In this document: one piece after another, positions 1-7,107 of the stretch
How positions within the stretch are numbered: the first letter of the stretch is position 1
Layout of the letters: every line of letters begins with the position of its first letter
Origin: UBA922 sp035438805
GTDB taxonomy: Bacteria; Patescibacteriota; Patescibacteriia; Magasanikbacterales; UBA922
Assembly (NCBI GenBank): GCA_035438805.1
Contig: DAORJA010000043.1
Coordinates: 1 to 8,996, forward strand
Reading direction: 5' to 3'
Length of the DNA stretch: 8,996 bases
Notes under the pieces: model-generated
The model's database searches: none
Told to the model about the DNA's origin: nothing
What the model saw: only the letters and a program-made list of their open reading frames with translations
Position numbers and translations under genes: made by a program

Positions 1-1296
1 CGCGTAGTTCCACATCTGGCCCGATGGAACTTCATTCCATCCATCTTGAACCCAGGAACTGATCAACTGACCGTTCCGGTAGGTGCGCGCTCTGAAGCGA
101 TGTGAAGTTCCGACGTGGTCGATCCGGAAAAGCGACCAGACCGTGTCACCTTGCTGGTACACTTGCTCCGGATTGTTGCAGGTGTAGATGTAGTTGGTGT
201 CTTGTCCACCAGTGACTCCATCCTTGCAGTGGTAGGCATTCCCATTGTATTGGTACGGGTAGCCGGGGTACTGCTGATTTCCACCTTGTACGATGAAGCT
301 GAGGGAAGTGAGTTGTATGAATCCACTTCCGACATCGACGAAGACACGCATCTCCCAATCACCGGGCCAGAGATTCCTGAACTCAGGATTGAAATTCGTG
401 TGTGACCAGAAACCTGGCTCGACCTGACGCCAGTCAGGCTCATCCCATGCCCAGTCGTATTGGAGTTGATCTACTCGCCAAGCTTCCACACGGAACTTGA
501 GGTTCTTGCGGACATTGTCGATGCTAACTACTCCGAAGAAATCTCCACCGTTCTGAAAGACGGTCTGTCGATGCTGGCAGTTGTAGACCCAGTTTGCATC
601 ATGGGTCGGAACATCTGAGCAGCTAAAGACCGTACTTGAAGACGGGGAGAAATCGAAGGCACTCGCGAAGGCCGATGCTCCTGGAATTTGCAGCTGTCCA
701 TTTGCCGCAGCTTGTGGGGTAAGCTCTACATGGATGTGATCACGATGATAGCTCCCACCTTCAGTGACGGGGTATGGAGATACACGATTTGTTCCTGAAG
801 CCATGTACTGCGTTGTATCCCAGATCAGGTACTGGACCCCGAGAGGTCCTGCATTGCTGATAAGCCAGTTAGCAATTTCATCGCCAACAGTATTATCTGC
901 TTGACCATTGATCACAGGGATCATGACGTCGACTGCTCGACCCAGGCCATGAAGTGACATGGCAGTGTTAGAACCTCTTACTTCGCGACAGTTGTAGCCG
1001 CCCACACTGGAAACACCAGTAAAACGACTTTTGATGTACTGTCCGAGTTTCAGCGCTCCAGGAAGAATGCCACCCGTGCATCTGGAGGGGCCGATCCATG
1101 CTCCACCGCCAGTATAAGGTACATTGTACTGGGCACCCGCGGTGAGAGCACTAGTCGAGGGTTGGTAGTTGCCCGCGATCGAGATCGGCATCTCTGCGAT
1201 CCCAACCTGTTCGGGAGGATCATGGCCCACCTGATCATCAAGACATGCATTGAGCATGATGAAGATCAGGGTGAGGAAGTAAGACACAGTTTTCAC
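1..1296 (-). CDS. Lipoprotein with M15/extensin-like peptidase domain, C-terminus beyond window
   Basis: The frame is open for 432 codons from a GTG at 1296 to the window edge, so the gene is 3'-partial. I chose this GTG because AGAGG (1306-1302) lies 5 nt upstream; a GTG at 1302 is the alternative. Residues 1-18 form a lipoprotein signal, MKT plus a hydrophobic run ending in lipobox LNAC (Cys18), so the protein is probably exported and lipid-anchored. Residues about 70-195 hold the M15-type metal-site pattern: SxHxxGxAxD (Ser114, His116, Gly119, Asp123) and HxDHxH (His184, Asp186, His187, His189). This matches the VanY-like and extensin-like (ARB-07466 type) domains, some of which cut peptidoglycan peptides. 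Residues about 224-345 and 355 onward look like two copies of a Cys-containing beta-rich module, probably for binding. The presence of the family domain is fairly certain; peptidase activity and substrate are inferred. Confidence 0.82.
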   Translation of the reverse strand, partial: MKTVSYFLTLIFIMLNACLDDQVGHDPPEQVGIAEMPISIAGNYQPSTSALTAGAQYNVPYTGGGAWIGPSRCTGGILPGALKLGQYIKSRFTGVSSVGGYNCREVRGSNTAMSLHGLGRAVDVMIPVINGQADNTVGDEIANWLISNAGPLGVQYLIWDTTQYMASGTNRVSPYPVTEGGSYHRDHIHVELTPQAAANGQLQIPGASAFASAFDFSPSSSTVFSCSDVPTHDANWVYNCQHRQTVFQNGGDFFGVVSIDNVRKNLKFRVEAWRVDQLQYDWAWDEPDWRQVEPGFWSHTNFNPEFRNLWPGDWEMRVFVDVGSGFIQLTSLSFIVQGGNQQYPGYPYQYNGNAYHCKDGVTGGQDTNYIYTCNNPEQVYQQGDTVWSLFRIDHVGTSHRFRARTYRNGQLISSWVQDGWNEVPSGQMWNYA

Positions 1297-1350
1297 AGAC
1301 ACCTCTTTTGCTGGTTTACGCGAAAGTGCGCGGGCGGACTCTACCAATTT

Positions 1351-1376
1351 AAAAGAGACCGGTCAAGGTCTCTTTA
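1351..1376 (-). terminator. Hairpin terminator after the 199-aa gene
   Basis: A perfect 9-bp inverted repeat, AAAGAGACC (1352-1360) and GGTCTCTTT (1367-1375), encloses a 6-nt loop. It begins 5 bp past the stop of the minus-strand gene at 1380-1979, and on the minus strand it ends in TTTT. The T-run is short, so termination may be weak. It lies at the left compositional border and separates the AT-rich block from the lipoprotein gene. Confidence 0.65.
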
Positions 1377-1379
1377 GGC

Positions 1380-1979
1380 TTATTTGAGCTTTTTTACAGC
1401 GAGTGTTAACTGATCCGGATTGAAGAGTACGGAATATTTACAATCATTAATGCCAATAGCACTTTTTGGTGAGCAGTTAATCGTAATACCTCCTGTAGAA
1501 TTAGATTCTATTTTTCCAAAAGGTTCCACATCGGTAATTTGAGTGTCAAATAAGCCGCCTCTTATTGGAGGTTTTCCTGCAGTTTGAATCCATACGATAA
1601 TTCTTCCTGTAGAGTAGTGCGGTGGTACGTCTCCATGTCCTGCACGGTAGAATTTATAGGAAACACTATTTTTTGTGTCGAAAGCGTATTCTACCTCATC
1701 GATAAGCCCAATTCCAACGTTTTGATCTACATCTTCTTGAGTAAGTTGTTCAAGTGTACGTTCTTCTCCCACAGAGTAACCATTGTATGTTTCAATGATT
1801 TCTGTGAGTGTTTTATTTGGAGTTTTGCTGGTTGATGGTGTTGAAGTAGTCGTACTAGTATTATTTTGTACAGGCACTATTTGAACAACATTTTTTGAGA
1901 AAGATTTTCCCATCAAAAATGCCGCCAGTATTAATACGATTCCGGCAATTGCTATATATACTTTTTGAGTGTTTGTCAT
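1380..1979 (-). CDS. Membrane-anchored hypothetical protein, 199 aa
   Basis: I do not recognise a family. Residues 7-23 are a single hydrophobic segment (IAIAGIVLILAAFLM) behind a short N-terminus with one lysine. A Thr/Ser/Pro-rich low-complexity linker follows (about 40-57), then a globular and probably beta-rich domain from about 58 to 199. Two cysteines (169 and 180) lie close together and could form a disulfide. The layout suggests a signal anchor with the domain displayed outside the cytoplasmic membrane. No Shine-Dalgarno sequence precedes the ATG at 1979. Two promoter-like sequences lie upstream (2054-2031 and 2028-2001) and a hairpin terminator follows, so it looks monocistronic. Its base composition is AT-rich, like the rest of the middle block and unlike the lipoprotein gene to its left. 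A real gene is likely; function is unknown. Confidence 0.75.
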   Translation of the reverse strand: MTNTQKVYIAIAGIVLILAAFLMGKSFSKNVVQIVPVQNNTSTTTSTPSTSKTPNKTLTEIIETYNGYSVGEERTLEQLTQEDVDQNVGIGLIDEVEYAFDTKNSVSYKFYRAGHGDVPPHYSTGRIIVWIQTAGKPPIRGGLFDTQITDVEPFGKIESNSTGGITINCSPKSAIGINDCKYSVLFNPDQLTLAVKKLK

Positions 1980-2000
1980 ATGAATAGTTATTTTAGGCTA

Positions 2001-2028
2001 TATTTACACAAATATACCGTATTGTCAA
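2001..2028 (-). promoter_or_regulatory. Possible second promoter for the 199-aa gene
   Basis: A consensus -35 hexamer TTGACA (2028-2023, minus strand) is followed after 16 bp by TAAATA (2006-2001), a poor -10 match. It partly overlaps the start region of the stronger promoter just upstream. Given the AT-rich sequence, a chance match is possible. Confidence 0.3.
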
Positions 2029-2030
2029 TA

Positions 2031-2059
2031 AGTATAACCTCTTTAGTTTTAAATGTAAA
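2031..2059 (-). promoter_or_regulatory. Sigma-70-type promoter for the 199-aa gene
   Basis: On the minus strand TTTACA (2059-2054) is followed after exactly 17 bp by TATACT (2036-2031). Each hexamer matches the consensus at 5 of 6 positions. Transcription would start near 2024, giving a leader of about 45 nt before the ATG at 1979. It also lies directly downstream of the 131-aa gene (stop at 2077), so the two minus-strand genes are probably expressed separately. Confidence 0.6.
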
Positions 2060-2076
2060 AAGCAATTATTATAACC

Positions 2077-2472
2077 TCACTTCTTCTTAAACTTACTATC
2101 TCCCTTAATAAGACCAACCAAATCTTCCTCCCGCTCATATCCACGCAACCTTCCATTTAAGTATCCCATCCGATAACTCACCCCGTCGCTCATCAGTCTC
2201 CAATTCGTATCCTTCAATGTATTCTTAAGTATCTTCTTCAACTCATACTCACTCTCCCGTTGTGGTCGGTCACTCCGACTATCATAAATCCCAAACGGCA
2301 CAATCACATCTTTCGTAATCTCAGGAGGAGCTAATTGTAATTTAGTATATCCCTCGTTCTCTAAGGTACTACTGAGCATTTTCTCAAGATCAAGAATGGT
2401 AAGCTTCTGAATTTTTGCAACTTTGTCATATAACTCAGTATTCGCTTCTTTTTCTTTCCATTCCTTAACCAT
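2077..2472 (-). CDS. Hypothetical protein, 131 aa, 5' end uncertain
   Basis: I do not recognise this protein. It is soluble, highly charged and probably mostly helical: a Lys/Glu-rich N-terminus, a central section with PPEITKDVIVPFGIYDSR, and a basic C-terminus ending in KFKKK. There is no signal peptide or membrane segment. The ATG at 2472 has no good ribosome binding site. The frame stays open and protein-like upstream to a TGA at 2517-2515 (it reads RRRVDFAGLERVGE before the Met), so the annotated start may be internal. A better-looking start, ATG at 2518, reads MKKES in a frame offset by one base, so a one-base error or frameshift could join it to this gene. The 5' end abuts the broken recombinase at about 2523, which suggests that rearrangement truncated this gene as well. 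Confidence 0.5.
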   Translation of the reverse strand: MVKEWKEKEANTELYDKVAKIQKLTILDLEKMLSSTLENEGYTKLQLAPPEITKDVIVPFGIYDSRSDRPQRESEYELKKILKNTLKDTNWRLMSDGVSYRMGYLNGRLRGYEREEDLVGLIKGDSKFKKK

Positions 2473-2525
2473 CTCACCAACTCGTTCAAGACCAGCAAAG
2501 TCTACTCTCCTTCTTCATCAGATAA

Positions 2526-3305
2526 ACAAAACCGTGTAGCGTAATAGTCGACCCCGAGAGAATGCATACGGTGAGACAAATATTTGAAAAAGTTGCGTAT
2601 GAAGGATGTAGCGGAAGACAAATTTATAGCTGGCTTAAATATGATCTGAATTTTAAAACTCGAAATAATAAATATCTTAGCCTATCAAATATCTTTACGA
2701 TACTAAAAAGCACGTTCTATTATGGTGTGTTTGAATTTCCAAAGGGAGGCGGTAATTGGTACCAAGGCAAGTACACATCGCTTATTACCAAAGAACTATT
2801 TGATCAGGCACAATCATCAATTAAGAATCGTCAGAGATTTGAAAGTCCAAATCGAAGTAGAGAATTTGCATTTACGAAACTCATGACCTGTGGTAAATGC
2901 GGGTCAGGTATCACCGCAGATGAAAAGTTTAAGAAGCTTCTGGACGGCTCAGTTAATCGTCATGTGGATTATGTATGTACTAGAGCAAAGGATCAAAATT
3001 GTAGGGGAGTGTCTATTAGCGAAGAGACATTGATTATTCAGCTTACAGACCTCATAGATAAAGTAAGTTTAGATAAGCTGGGCATGCGAGAAAAGCTAGA
3101 AGCCGAAATAGATCGATACAGTCATTTCAGATATGCAGTACTTGATCTAGACGAAATAGAAATGGAAAAACAAAAGAAACTAGATATGAAGAAATATGCA
3201 AAATATGTCTTGGAGAAAGGAACAATCTTTGAGAAGAGAAATTTATTAGTCTCTTTAAACAGTAGACTTCAGATAAAAGACAAGAAGGTTCTATGTAATT
3301 TATGA
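2526..3305 (+). pseudogene. Large serine recombinase, C-terminal half only
   Basis: This is the C-terminal part of a large serine recombinase (site-specific integrase/transposase class). From the ATG at 2562, residues 1-90 match the Recombinase domain: RQIFE, a helix-turn region, then FYYGVFEF, WYQGKY, PLITKELF-like TSLITKELF and DQAQ. The zinc ribbon follows with Cys110, Cys113, Cys139 and Cys147, then a short helical tail. The N-terminal resolvase catalytic domain with its nucleophilic serine (about 150 residues) is absent; family members are usually around 500 aa. Family-like sequence continues in frame upstream of the ATG (VDPER at 2547-2561) until a TAA at 2523-2525, and no ribosome site precedes the ATG. 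It is therefore a remnant rather than a short gene, and cannot catalyse strand exchange alone. It is convergent with the solenoid gene and overlaps it by 6 bp. Confidence 0.85.
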
Positions 3306-6212
3306 GTTACTACCTTTTTGCCACAACTCTTTATTATCAAAGTAAATAGGGTCTCGTTCGATCAAAGAATCGTAGAGCGCTTCAACTTTTTTATTATCTG
3401 TAGGAAATGTTTGTAATAAATAAATCGATTCTCGTATCCCGTATAATCTTACGTTTTTTGGAAGCTTAAAGAATAGTTCTAAATCGTTCAGAAAAGCTTC
3501 ATCTCCTTTTACCTCTCTTATTTTTTTCAGTATCTGATCATGATAAAATTCAATCCAATTAGGTATTGAGTTTGGAATTTTTTGCGTATGCCATTCATTT
3601 AATGTGACTACTTCTTTTACTAAGCATTTTTTCCACAACTTATAACATTCTTGAAAATGTAAATCTAGTTGTCTGGGAATAAAATAAGTATAAATATGAT
3701 TAAACACTTTATCATCGTATGACCCGTCAGCTATCTTATTAAGATAGTATAAAGAGGTATTAAACAAATCCACCCCTTCTTCTGGGAGTACGCTAAATTT
3801 AAATGAAAATTGCTCTCTAATTTCTTTATGGTCTGAATTAATGAGCTGTTCTAATATTTTTTTGAATGGTTGAGAGTCAAATGTCTCTAGATCATCGTAA
3901 AGTCCTTCAACTTTCCACTTCCATCCTTTATAGGCATCTTTACGGAATTCAGCATAGAATATAAAAAGGGGAGCTGCATCCACGATAGATTCTGGTGGAA
4001 AGGTAAGAAAAGTATCAATGAATTTTTGGGCATCCACTTGATTTAATGAGCGAATTTCACCAAATACTTTCATAATACTTTTAGATAATCCTTTCTTTGC
4101 TTCAGGTGGGTATGATGCAATTTTTTCAAGCAAGTTAAAAGCAATTGATTCAATTCTTTTTGCTTTTTTTAAAGCTTTTGTCCAATTATCATCAAGGAAT
4201 AGTTGTTCAGTATCTTTAATATGTGTAAGTCTGATTGCTGCTAATTGAGATAGTGCAAAACAAGACATGTGCTGTACATAATAGTTGTCATCTTTAGTAA
4301 GTTTTTCTGTAAGATCAATAATTTTATCAATGTAGGGTCTACCTTTTAGCACAGCGCATTCCATAAGAATCCAGCCGCACCATCCTCTTACAGAAGTAAT
4401 CGTCGGATCACCTTCTCCGCGACTTATTCTTGCGTGTTCGTTAGACTCAGAATCACTAGAATCAGGTTTAGGAAGATAAGGGTCAGTATCAGAAATAAAA
4501 GTTTCTATTATTTGAAGAGCTTTTTCAACCTCATTATTTTCAACAAGAACACCTGCAAATTTTACAAATTGTTCTCTAGCATTGTCATAAGTAATTAATT
4601 TCGCTATTTCAGAAGAAGAGAGCCTATACGTATTAAGGAACGGTAATAAAAATTCATTATAAATACGATTAGTAATTTCTTTTTTATTTTCAATAGTAAT
4701 ATCCTTACTATCAAAGTTAGAAATTGAAGAACTTAAAAGTATTTGCTGATTTTTACCCAGCGTTGGTTTGTTTTTTAGATCATTCAAAATGTCCAGACCC
4801 GCATTAAAGTCTTTGATTATAATCTGAGTTAAAACACGAGCAAGATCGTACACTTCAAATGTATCGTAGGTATCATTAACAAATCCATCATTTTTTATGA
4901 AATCTTTAAAAAGCTCCAATGAATTTTTGAAATCATTTTCCAGTTGAGAACTAATCGCAGTGGTAATAGGTGTGGCACCTACAAATCGTTGGTAGTATCT
5001 CATATCGCTCTGCCATTTTTGTAGTATTTGCTTCGCTTCCTGCAGACCATTACTAGCTAATCTGGTAATGAGCTGATCTAAAAAGACACTAGTAGGAAGA
5101 GGGTAGTTTTCATTTGTTGCATCTATCTGTGCAAGCATCCATTTTTTATCATTTGGAAGACTTGAATTTAGTACAAGTTGGTATATAAGATCAGCTTTTG
5201 AAGGGATACCCTTTTTAGATTCAATAAATTTTTTAAGAATCTCAAATGCTTCTATGGAAATTTCACGATCACCATTTTCAAATCTAGTGAGTAATATCTG
5301 GAACGTTGCTCTGTTTAAAAAATCTGGACGATTACTGGATATTTGTTCATCATTTGTAATGAATTCTTTTTTGATAAAGTCAAAATCATGAGTCTTCTCG
5401 TAGAATTTGTTTGTTGCAGGTGTGAGGACATGAGTAATGATATCAATGTCATTGAGAGAAAAATGACTACCCATTCTACTAATACCAGATCCAGCCCACT
5501 CGGCACCGTTAAAATCATATCGATCTGTATATTGTTTAACAACTAATTTTACGATTTTCTGTAAATTTTTTTTGAAATCATTTTCTAAATATTCTTTTAG
5601 TATAGTGAAAATTTCTACTGGAGTATTCATAGTAATACCGTATCCACCATCCGTTAGATCAAAAGAATCACCGACTAAAGAAATAATCTCTTCAACTTTA
5701 TAGTTATTTTGGGCTAAATCCAACAATAGAATTCCAACGAATTCTTTTTCTCTACTATGACCAGATATATCTTCTTTAAATATTTCTTTCTTGAGAGATA
5801 GGACTTTTTTGACTAAATCTAAGACTTTTTCTACATAGCTTGGATTTGCTTCGAGAATTTTATGGACAATTTCAAGTGCAGATTCTTGGTATAGAGAATC
5901 TCTAAAATTACCGTCAGTTAGTTTTTCATAGTTTTCAGTAATAAATTCGATAATGTATAAATTATTTTTTTCTGAAATATTTTGTTCTAAAATTTTATCA
6001 AGCGTAGGTAAATACTTACGTTTTAAAATTTCGAATAATATAAATTCAGCCTCTTGTAAATCAATCGTACGTTCTGTAAGTTTTTTAAAAAAATACTGAG
6101 AAAGATTCTGATCATTTAGAAAATCCAAAATAGCGATTTTATTGTTAAGAAAATCACCTTTATCAACGATAGCTTTTATTCTTTTGTATTGTAATTTTAA
6201 ATCTTTTTCCAT
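3300..6212 (-). CDS. Large alpha-solenoid (HEAT/ARM-like) protein, 970 aa
   Basis: No enzyme domain is recognised. Nearly the whole length is a succession of amphipathic helices of the HEAT/ARM/TPR-like kind, for example the stretch after residue 615 that runs through IDKIIDLTEKL and CFALSQLAA. There is no Walker A motif, signal peptide or membrane segment, so it is probably a cytoplasmic scaffold or sensor. A polar linker at 583-595 (PDSSDSESNEHAR) is followed by DPTITSVRGWCGWIL (about 602-616). This recalls the INSVRG-type motif I associate with helical-repeat parts of large defence-related proteins, a similarity from memory and untested. The start (ATG at 6212) lies 6 bp after the stop of the membrane-protein gene with no clear ribosome site, implying translational coupling. 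The 3' end overlaps the recombinase remnant. Gene certainty is high; function is unknown. Confidence 0.88.
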   Translation of the reverse strand: MEKDLKLQYKRIKAIVDKGDFLNNKIAILDFLNDQNLSQYFFKKLTERTIDLQEAEFILFEILKRKYLPTLDKILEQNISEKNNLYIIEFITENYEKLTDGNFRDSLYQESALEIVHKILEANPSYVEKVLDLVKKVLSLKKEIFKEDISGHSREKEFVGILLLDLAQNNYKVEEIISLVGDSFDLTDGGYGITMNTPVEIFTILKEYLENDFKKNLQKIVKLVVKQYTDRYDFNGAEWAGSGISRMGSHFSLNDIDIITHVLTPATNKFYEKTHDFDFIKKEFITNDEQISSNRPDFLNRATFQILLTRFENGDREISIEAFEILKKFIESKKGIPSKADLIYQLVLNSSLPNDKKWMLAQIDATNENYPLPTSVFLDQLITRLASNGLQEAKQILQKWQSDMRYYQRFVGATPITTAISSQLENDFKNSLELFKDFIKNDGFVNDTYDTFEVYDLARVLTQIIIKDFNAGLDILNDLKNKPTLGKNQQILLSSSISNFDSKDITIENKKEITNRIYNEFLLPFLNTYRLSSSEIAKLITYDNAREQFVKFAGVLVENNEVEKALQIIETFISDTDPYLPKPDSSDSESNEHARISRGEGDPTITSVRGWCGWILMECAVLKGRPYIDKIIDLTEKLTKDDNYYVQHMSCFALSQLAAIRLTHIKDTEQLFLDDNWTKALKKAKRIESIAFNLLEKIASYPPEAKKGLSKSIMKVFGEIRSLNQVDAQKFIDTFLTFPPESIVDAAPLFIFYAEFRKDAYKGWKWKVEGLYDDLETFDSQPFKKILEQLINSDHKEIREQFSFKFSVLPEEGVDLFNTSLYYLNKIADGSYDDKVFNHIYTYFIPRQLDLHFQECYKLWKKCLVKEVVTLNEWHTQKIPNSIPNWIEFYHDQILKKIREVKGDEAFLNDLELFFKLPKNVRLYGIRESIYLLQTFPTDNKKVEALYDSLIERDPIYFDNKELWQKGSNS

Positions 6213-6218
6213 ATTTAT

Positions 6219-6845
6219 CTATTCGTGGTCAACATAAATCTTGTAATCACCAGATGAAAATTCCGTGATAACCTGAAAATTAACTCCATTTATCTTTGTT
6301 TCACTGGAGAGGACCTTAATTGTGCAGGTTCCGTTCATATTTAGAAGTTCCATCTCAGAACATAAGTTTTTGGAGAGATCAATTGTTCTTGTTTTATCAA
6401 AAAATTTACAGCAAGATCCAAACAAGATTTTTATTTCTTCAAAAGTGAGTTCATATTTTGAATTATCTACTGTGCCACCTTCTCTTGACCCGACTGAACT
6501 AATGGTTGCTGGTTGTGTTTTTAAGGAAAAATTATCAATTTGTTCATCAAACCATTTTCTATCAACTAAAAAGGCGGATGTTCCAATCTGGAATCTATAT
6601 AGATCACGAGGTATACCCTGTGCTTTAAAGGGAAAAATTTTTAAGTCATATAATTTACTATTTGTCTTAGTATTTTTTTTAATATATATCTTCCATTTTT
6701 TCTTTATGAAAGGAATAAAAGGCAGCAAACCAAAAAGGAAACATATCATGGGAATAATGATATTGTGTGGAAAAGGCTTACTAAGTGTTTCTATAGTAGC
6801 TTCAGGTATATATCTTAGCAACCCCCAATCTAGGCCATTTAGCAT
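6219..6845 (-). CDS. Single-pass membrane protein, 208 aa, partner of the solenoid gene
   Basis: I do not recognise a family. One strongly hydrophobic segment lies at residues about 28-47 (NIIIPMICFLFGLLPFIPFI) and is followed at once by a lysine-rich stretch (48-60). By the positive-inside rule the C-terminal domain (about 60-208) should be cytoplasmic, where it could meet the solenoid protein encoded 6 bp downstream. The domain is mixed alpha/beta with four cysteines (two adjacent in GSCCKFF) and no catalytic signature I can name. An extended -10 promoter lies about 25 bp upstream and a strong terminator is placed before that, so this is the first gene of a two-gene operon. AT-rich like its partner. 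The gene is likely real; the partnership is inferred from spacing and orientation. Confidence 0.78.
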   Translation of the reverse strand: MLNGLDWGLLRYIPEATIETLSKPFPHNIIIPMICFLFGLLPFIPFIKKKWKIYIKKNTKTNSKLYDLKIFPFKAQGIPRDLYRFQIGTSAFLVDRKWFDEQIDNFSLKTQPATISSVGSREGGTVDNSKYELTFEEIKILFGSCCKFFDKTRTIDLSKNLCSEMELLNMNGTCTIKVLSSETKINGVNFQVITEFSSGDYKIYVDHE

Positions 6846-6869
6846 ATTATTTGATTTGAAGTCTTCCGT

Positions 6870-6878
6870 ATATTAGCA
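6870..6878 (-). promoter_or_regulatory. Extended -10 promoter for the membrane/solenoid operon
   Basis: On the minus strand TGC (6878-6876) stands directly before TAATAT (6875-6870), giving the TGnTAnnnT extended -10 form. No good -35 is seen at the proper distance, as is common for extended -10 promoters; that region is occupied by the terminator stem. Transcription would start near 6863, about 18 nt ahead of the ATG at 6845. Confidence 0.45.
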
Positions 6879-6884
6879 TAAGAA

Positions 6885-6917
6885 AAATAAACACACCCGT
6901 AAAGGGTGTGTTTATTT
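6885..6917 (-). terminator. Strong hairpin terminator upstream of the operon
   Basis: A perfect 14-bp inverted repeat (6885-6898 and 6904-6917), core AAACACACCC/GGGTGTGTTT, has a 5-nt loop. On the minus strand it runs into TTTTTCTT, a classic intrinsic terminator tail. It would stop minus-strand transcription entering from the right and insulate the two-gene operon. No convincing gene that it serves lies to its right; a doubtful 77-codon frame ends within its stem (stop at 6918-6916). Confidence 0.8.
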
Positions 6918-6944
6918 AGTTTCCTATCGATACTCTAGGAGGGT

Positions 6945-7069
6945 AACCCTCTCGGTCGCAGAAAAGGTGTTCTACAGTGTGCACCACTCCAGTCCAGAAT
7001 TCCACAGCTACAGTCAACCATGGGCTTTTTCGAGGTAGTTTTGAAAGGGTCGAGGAACCCTCTCGGTCG
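6945..7069. repeat. 14-bp direct repeat pair, 111 bp apart
   Basis: AACCCTCTCGGTCG occurs exactly at 6945-6958 and at 7056-7069. Both copies are preceded by a partial complement of their first bases: GAGGGT (6939-6944) before the first, making a near-perfect 13-bp palindrome, and AAAGGGT (7044-7050) before the second. Each unit can thus form a short hairpin on either strand. The arrangement resembles paired protein-binding or recombination sites, but no function is shown. Confidence 0.6.
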
Positions 7070-7089
7070 GGGGGTCTATTTTTATAGGA

Positions 7090-7107
7090 AATGAGACAAA
7101 TGAGACA
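7090..7107 (+). repeat. Tandem 9-bp duplication
   Basis: AATGAGACA is present twice with no gap (7090-7098 and 7099-7107). It lies about 80 bp upstream of the synthetase promoter. It may be a slippage product or an operator-like site. Confidence 0.45.

Noticed and set aside
63..443. 126-codon minus-strand frame and the overlapping frames at 115-405 and 146-358
   Set aside because: They are shadows of the lipoprotein gene, whose own frame stays open through the whole region and carries clear domain signatures.
1162..1377. 71-codon plus-strand frame at the left border
   Set aside because: It runs antisense to the lipoprotein N-terminus and through the terminator, with no ribosome site or protein-like character.
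3300..6212. NTPase (STAND-like) reading of the 970-aa protein
   Set aside because: I found no Walker A, Walker B or other nucleotide-binding signature; only helical-repeat character is visible.
6322..6876. 184-codon plus-strand frame with hydrophobic stretches
   Set aside because: It lies antisense to the 208-aa membrane protein; its hydrophobic run mirrors AT-rich codons there. It has no ribosome site, and the sense gene fits the operon.
7040..7080. Possible tRNA T-arm in the GC-richer segment
   Set aside because: The stem AGGGT/ACCCT is present but the loop lacks the TTCRA pattern, and no acceptor or anticodon arm can be assembled.
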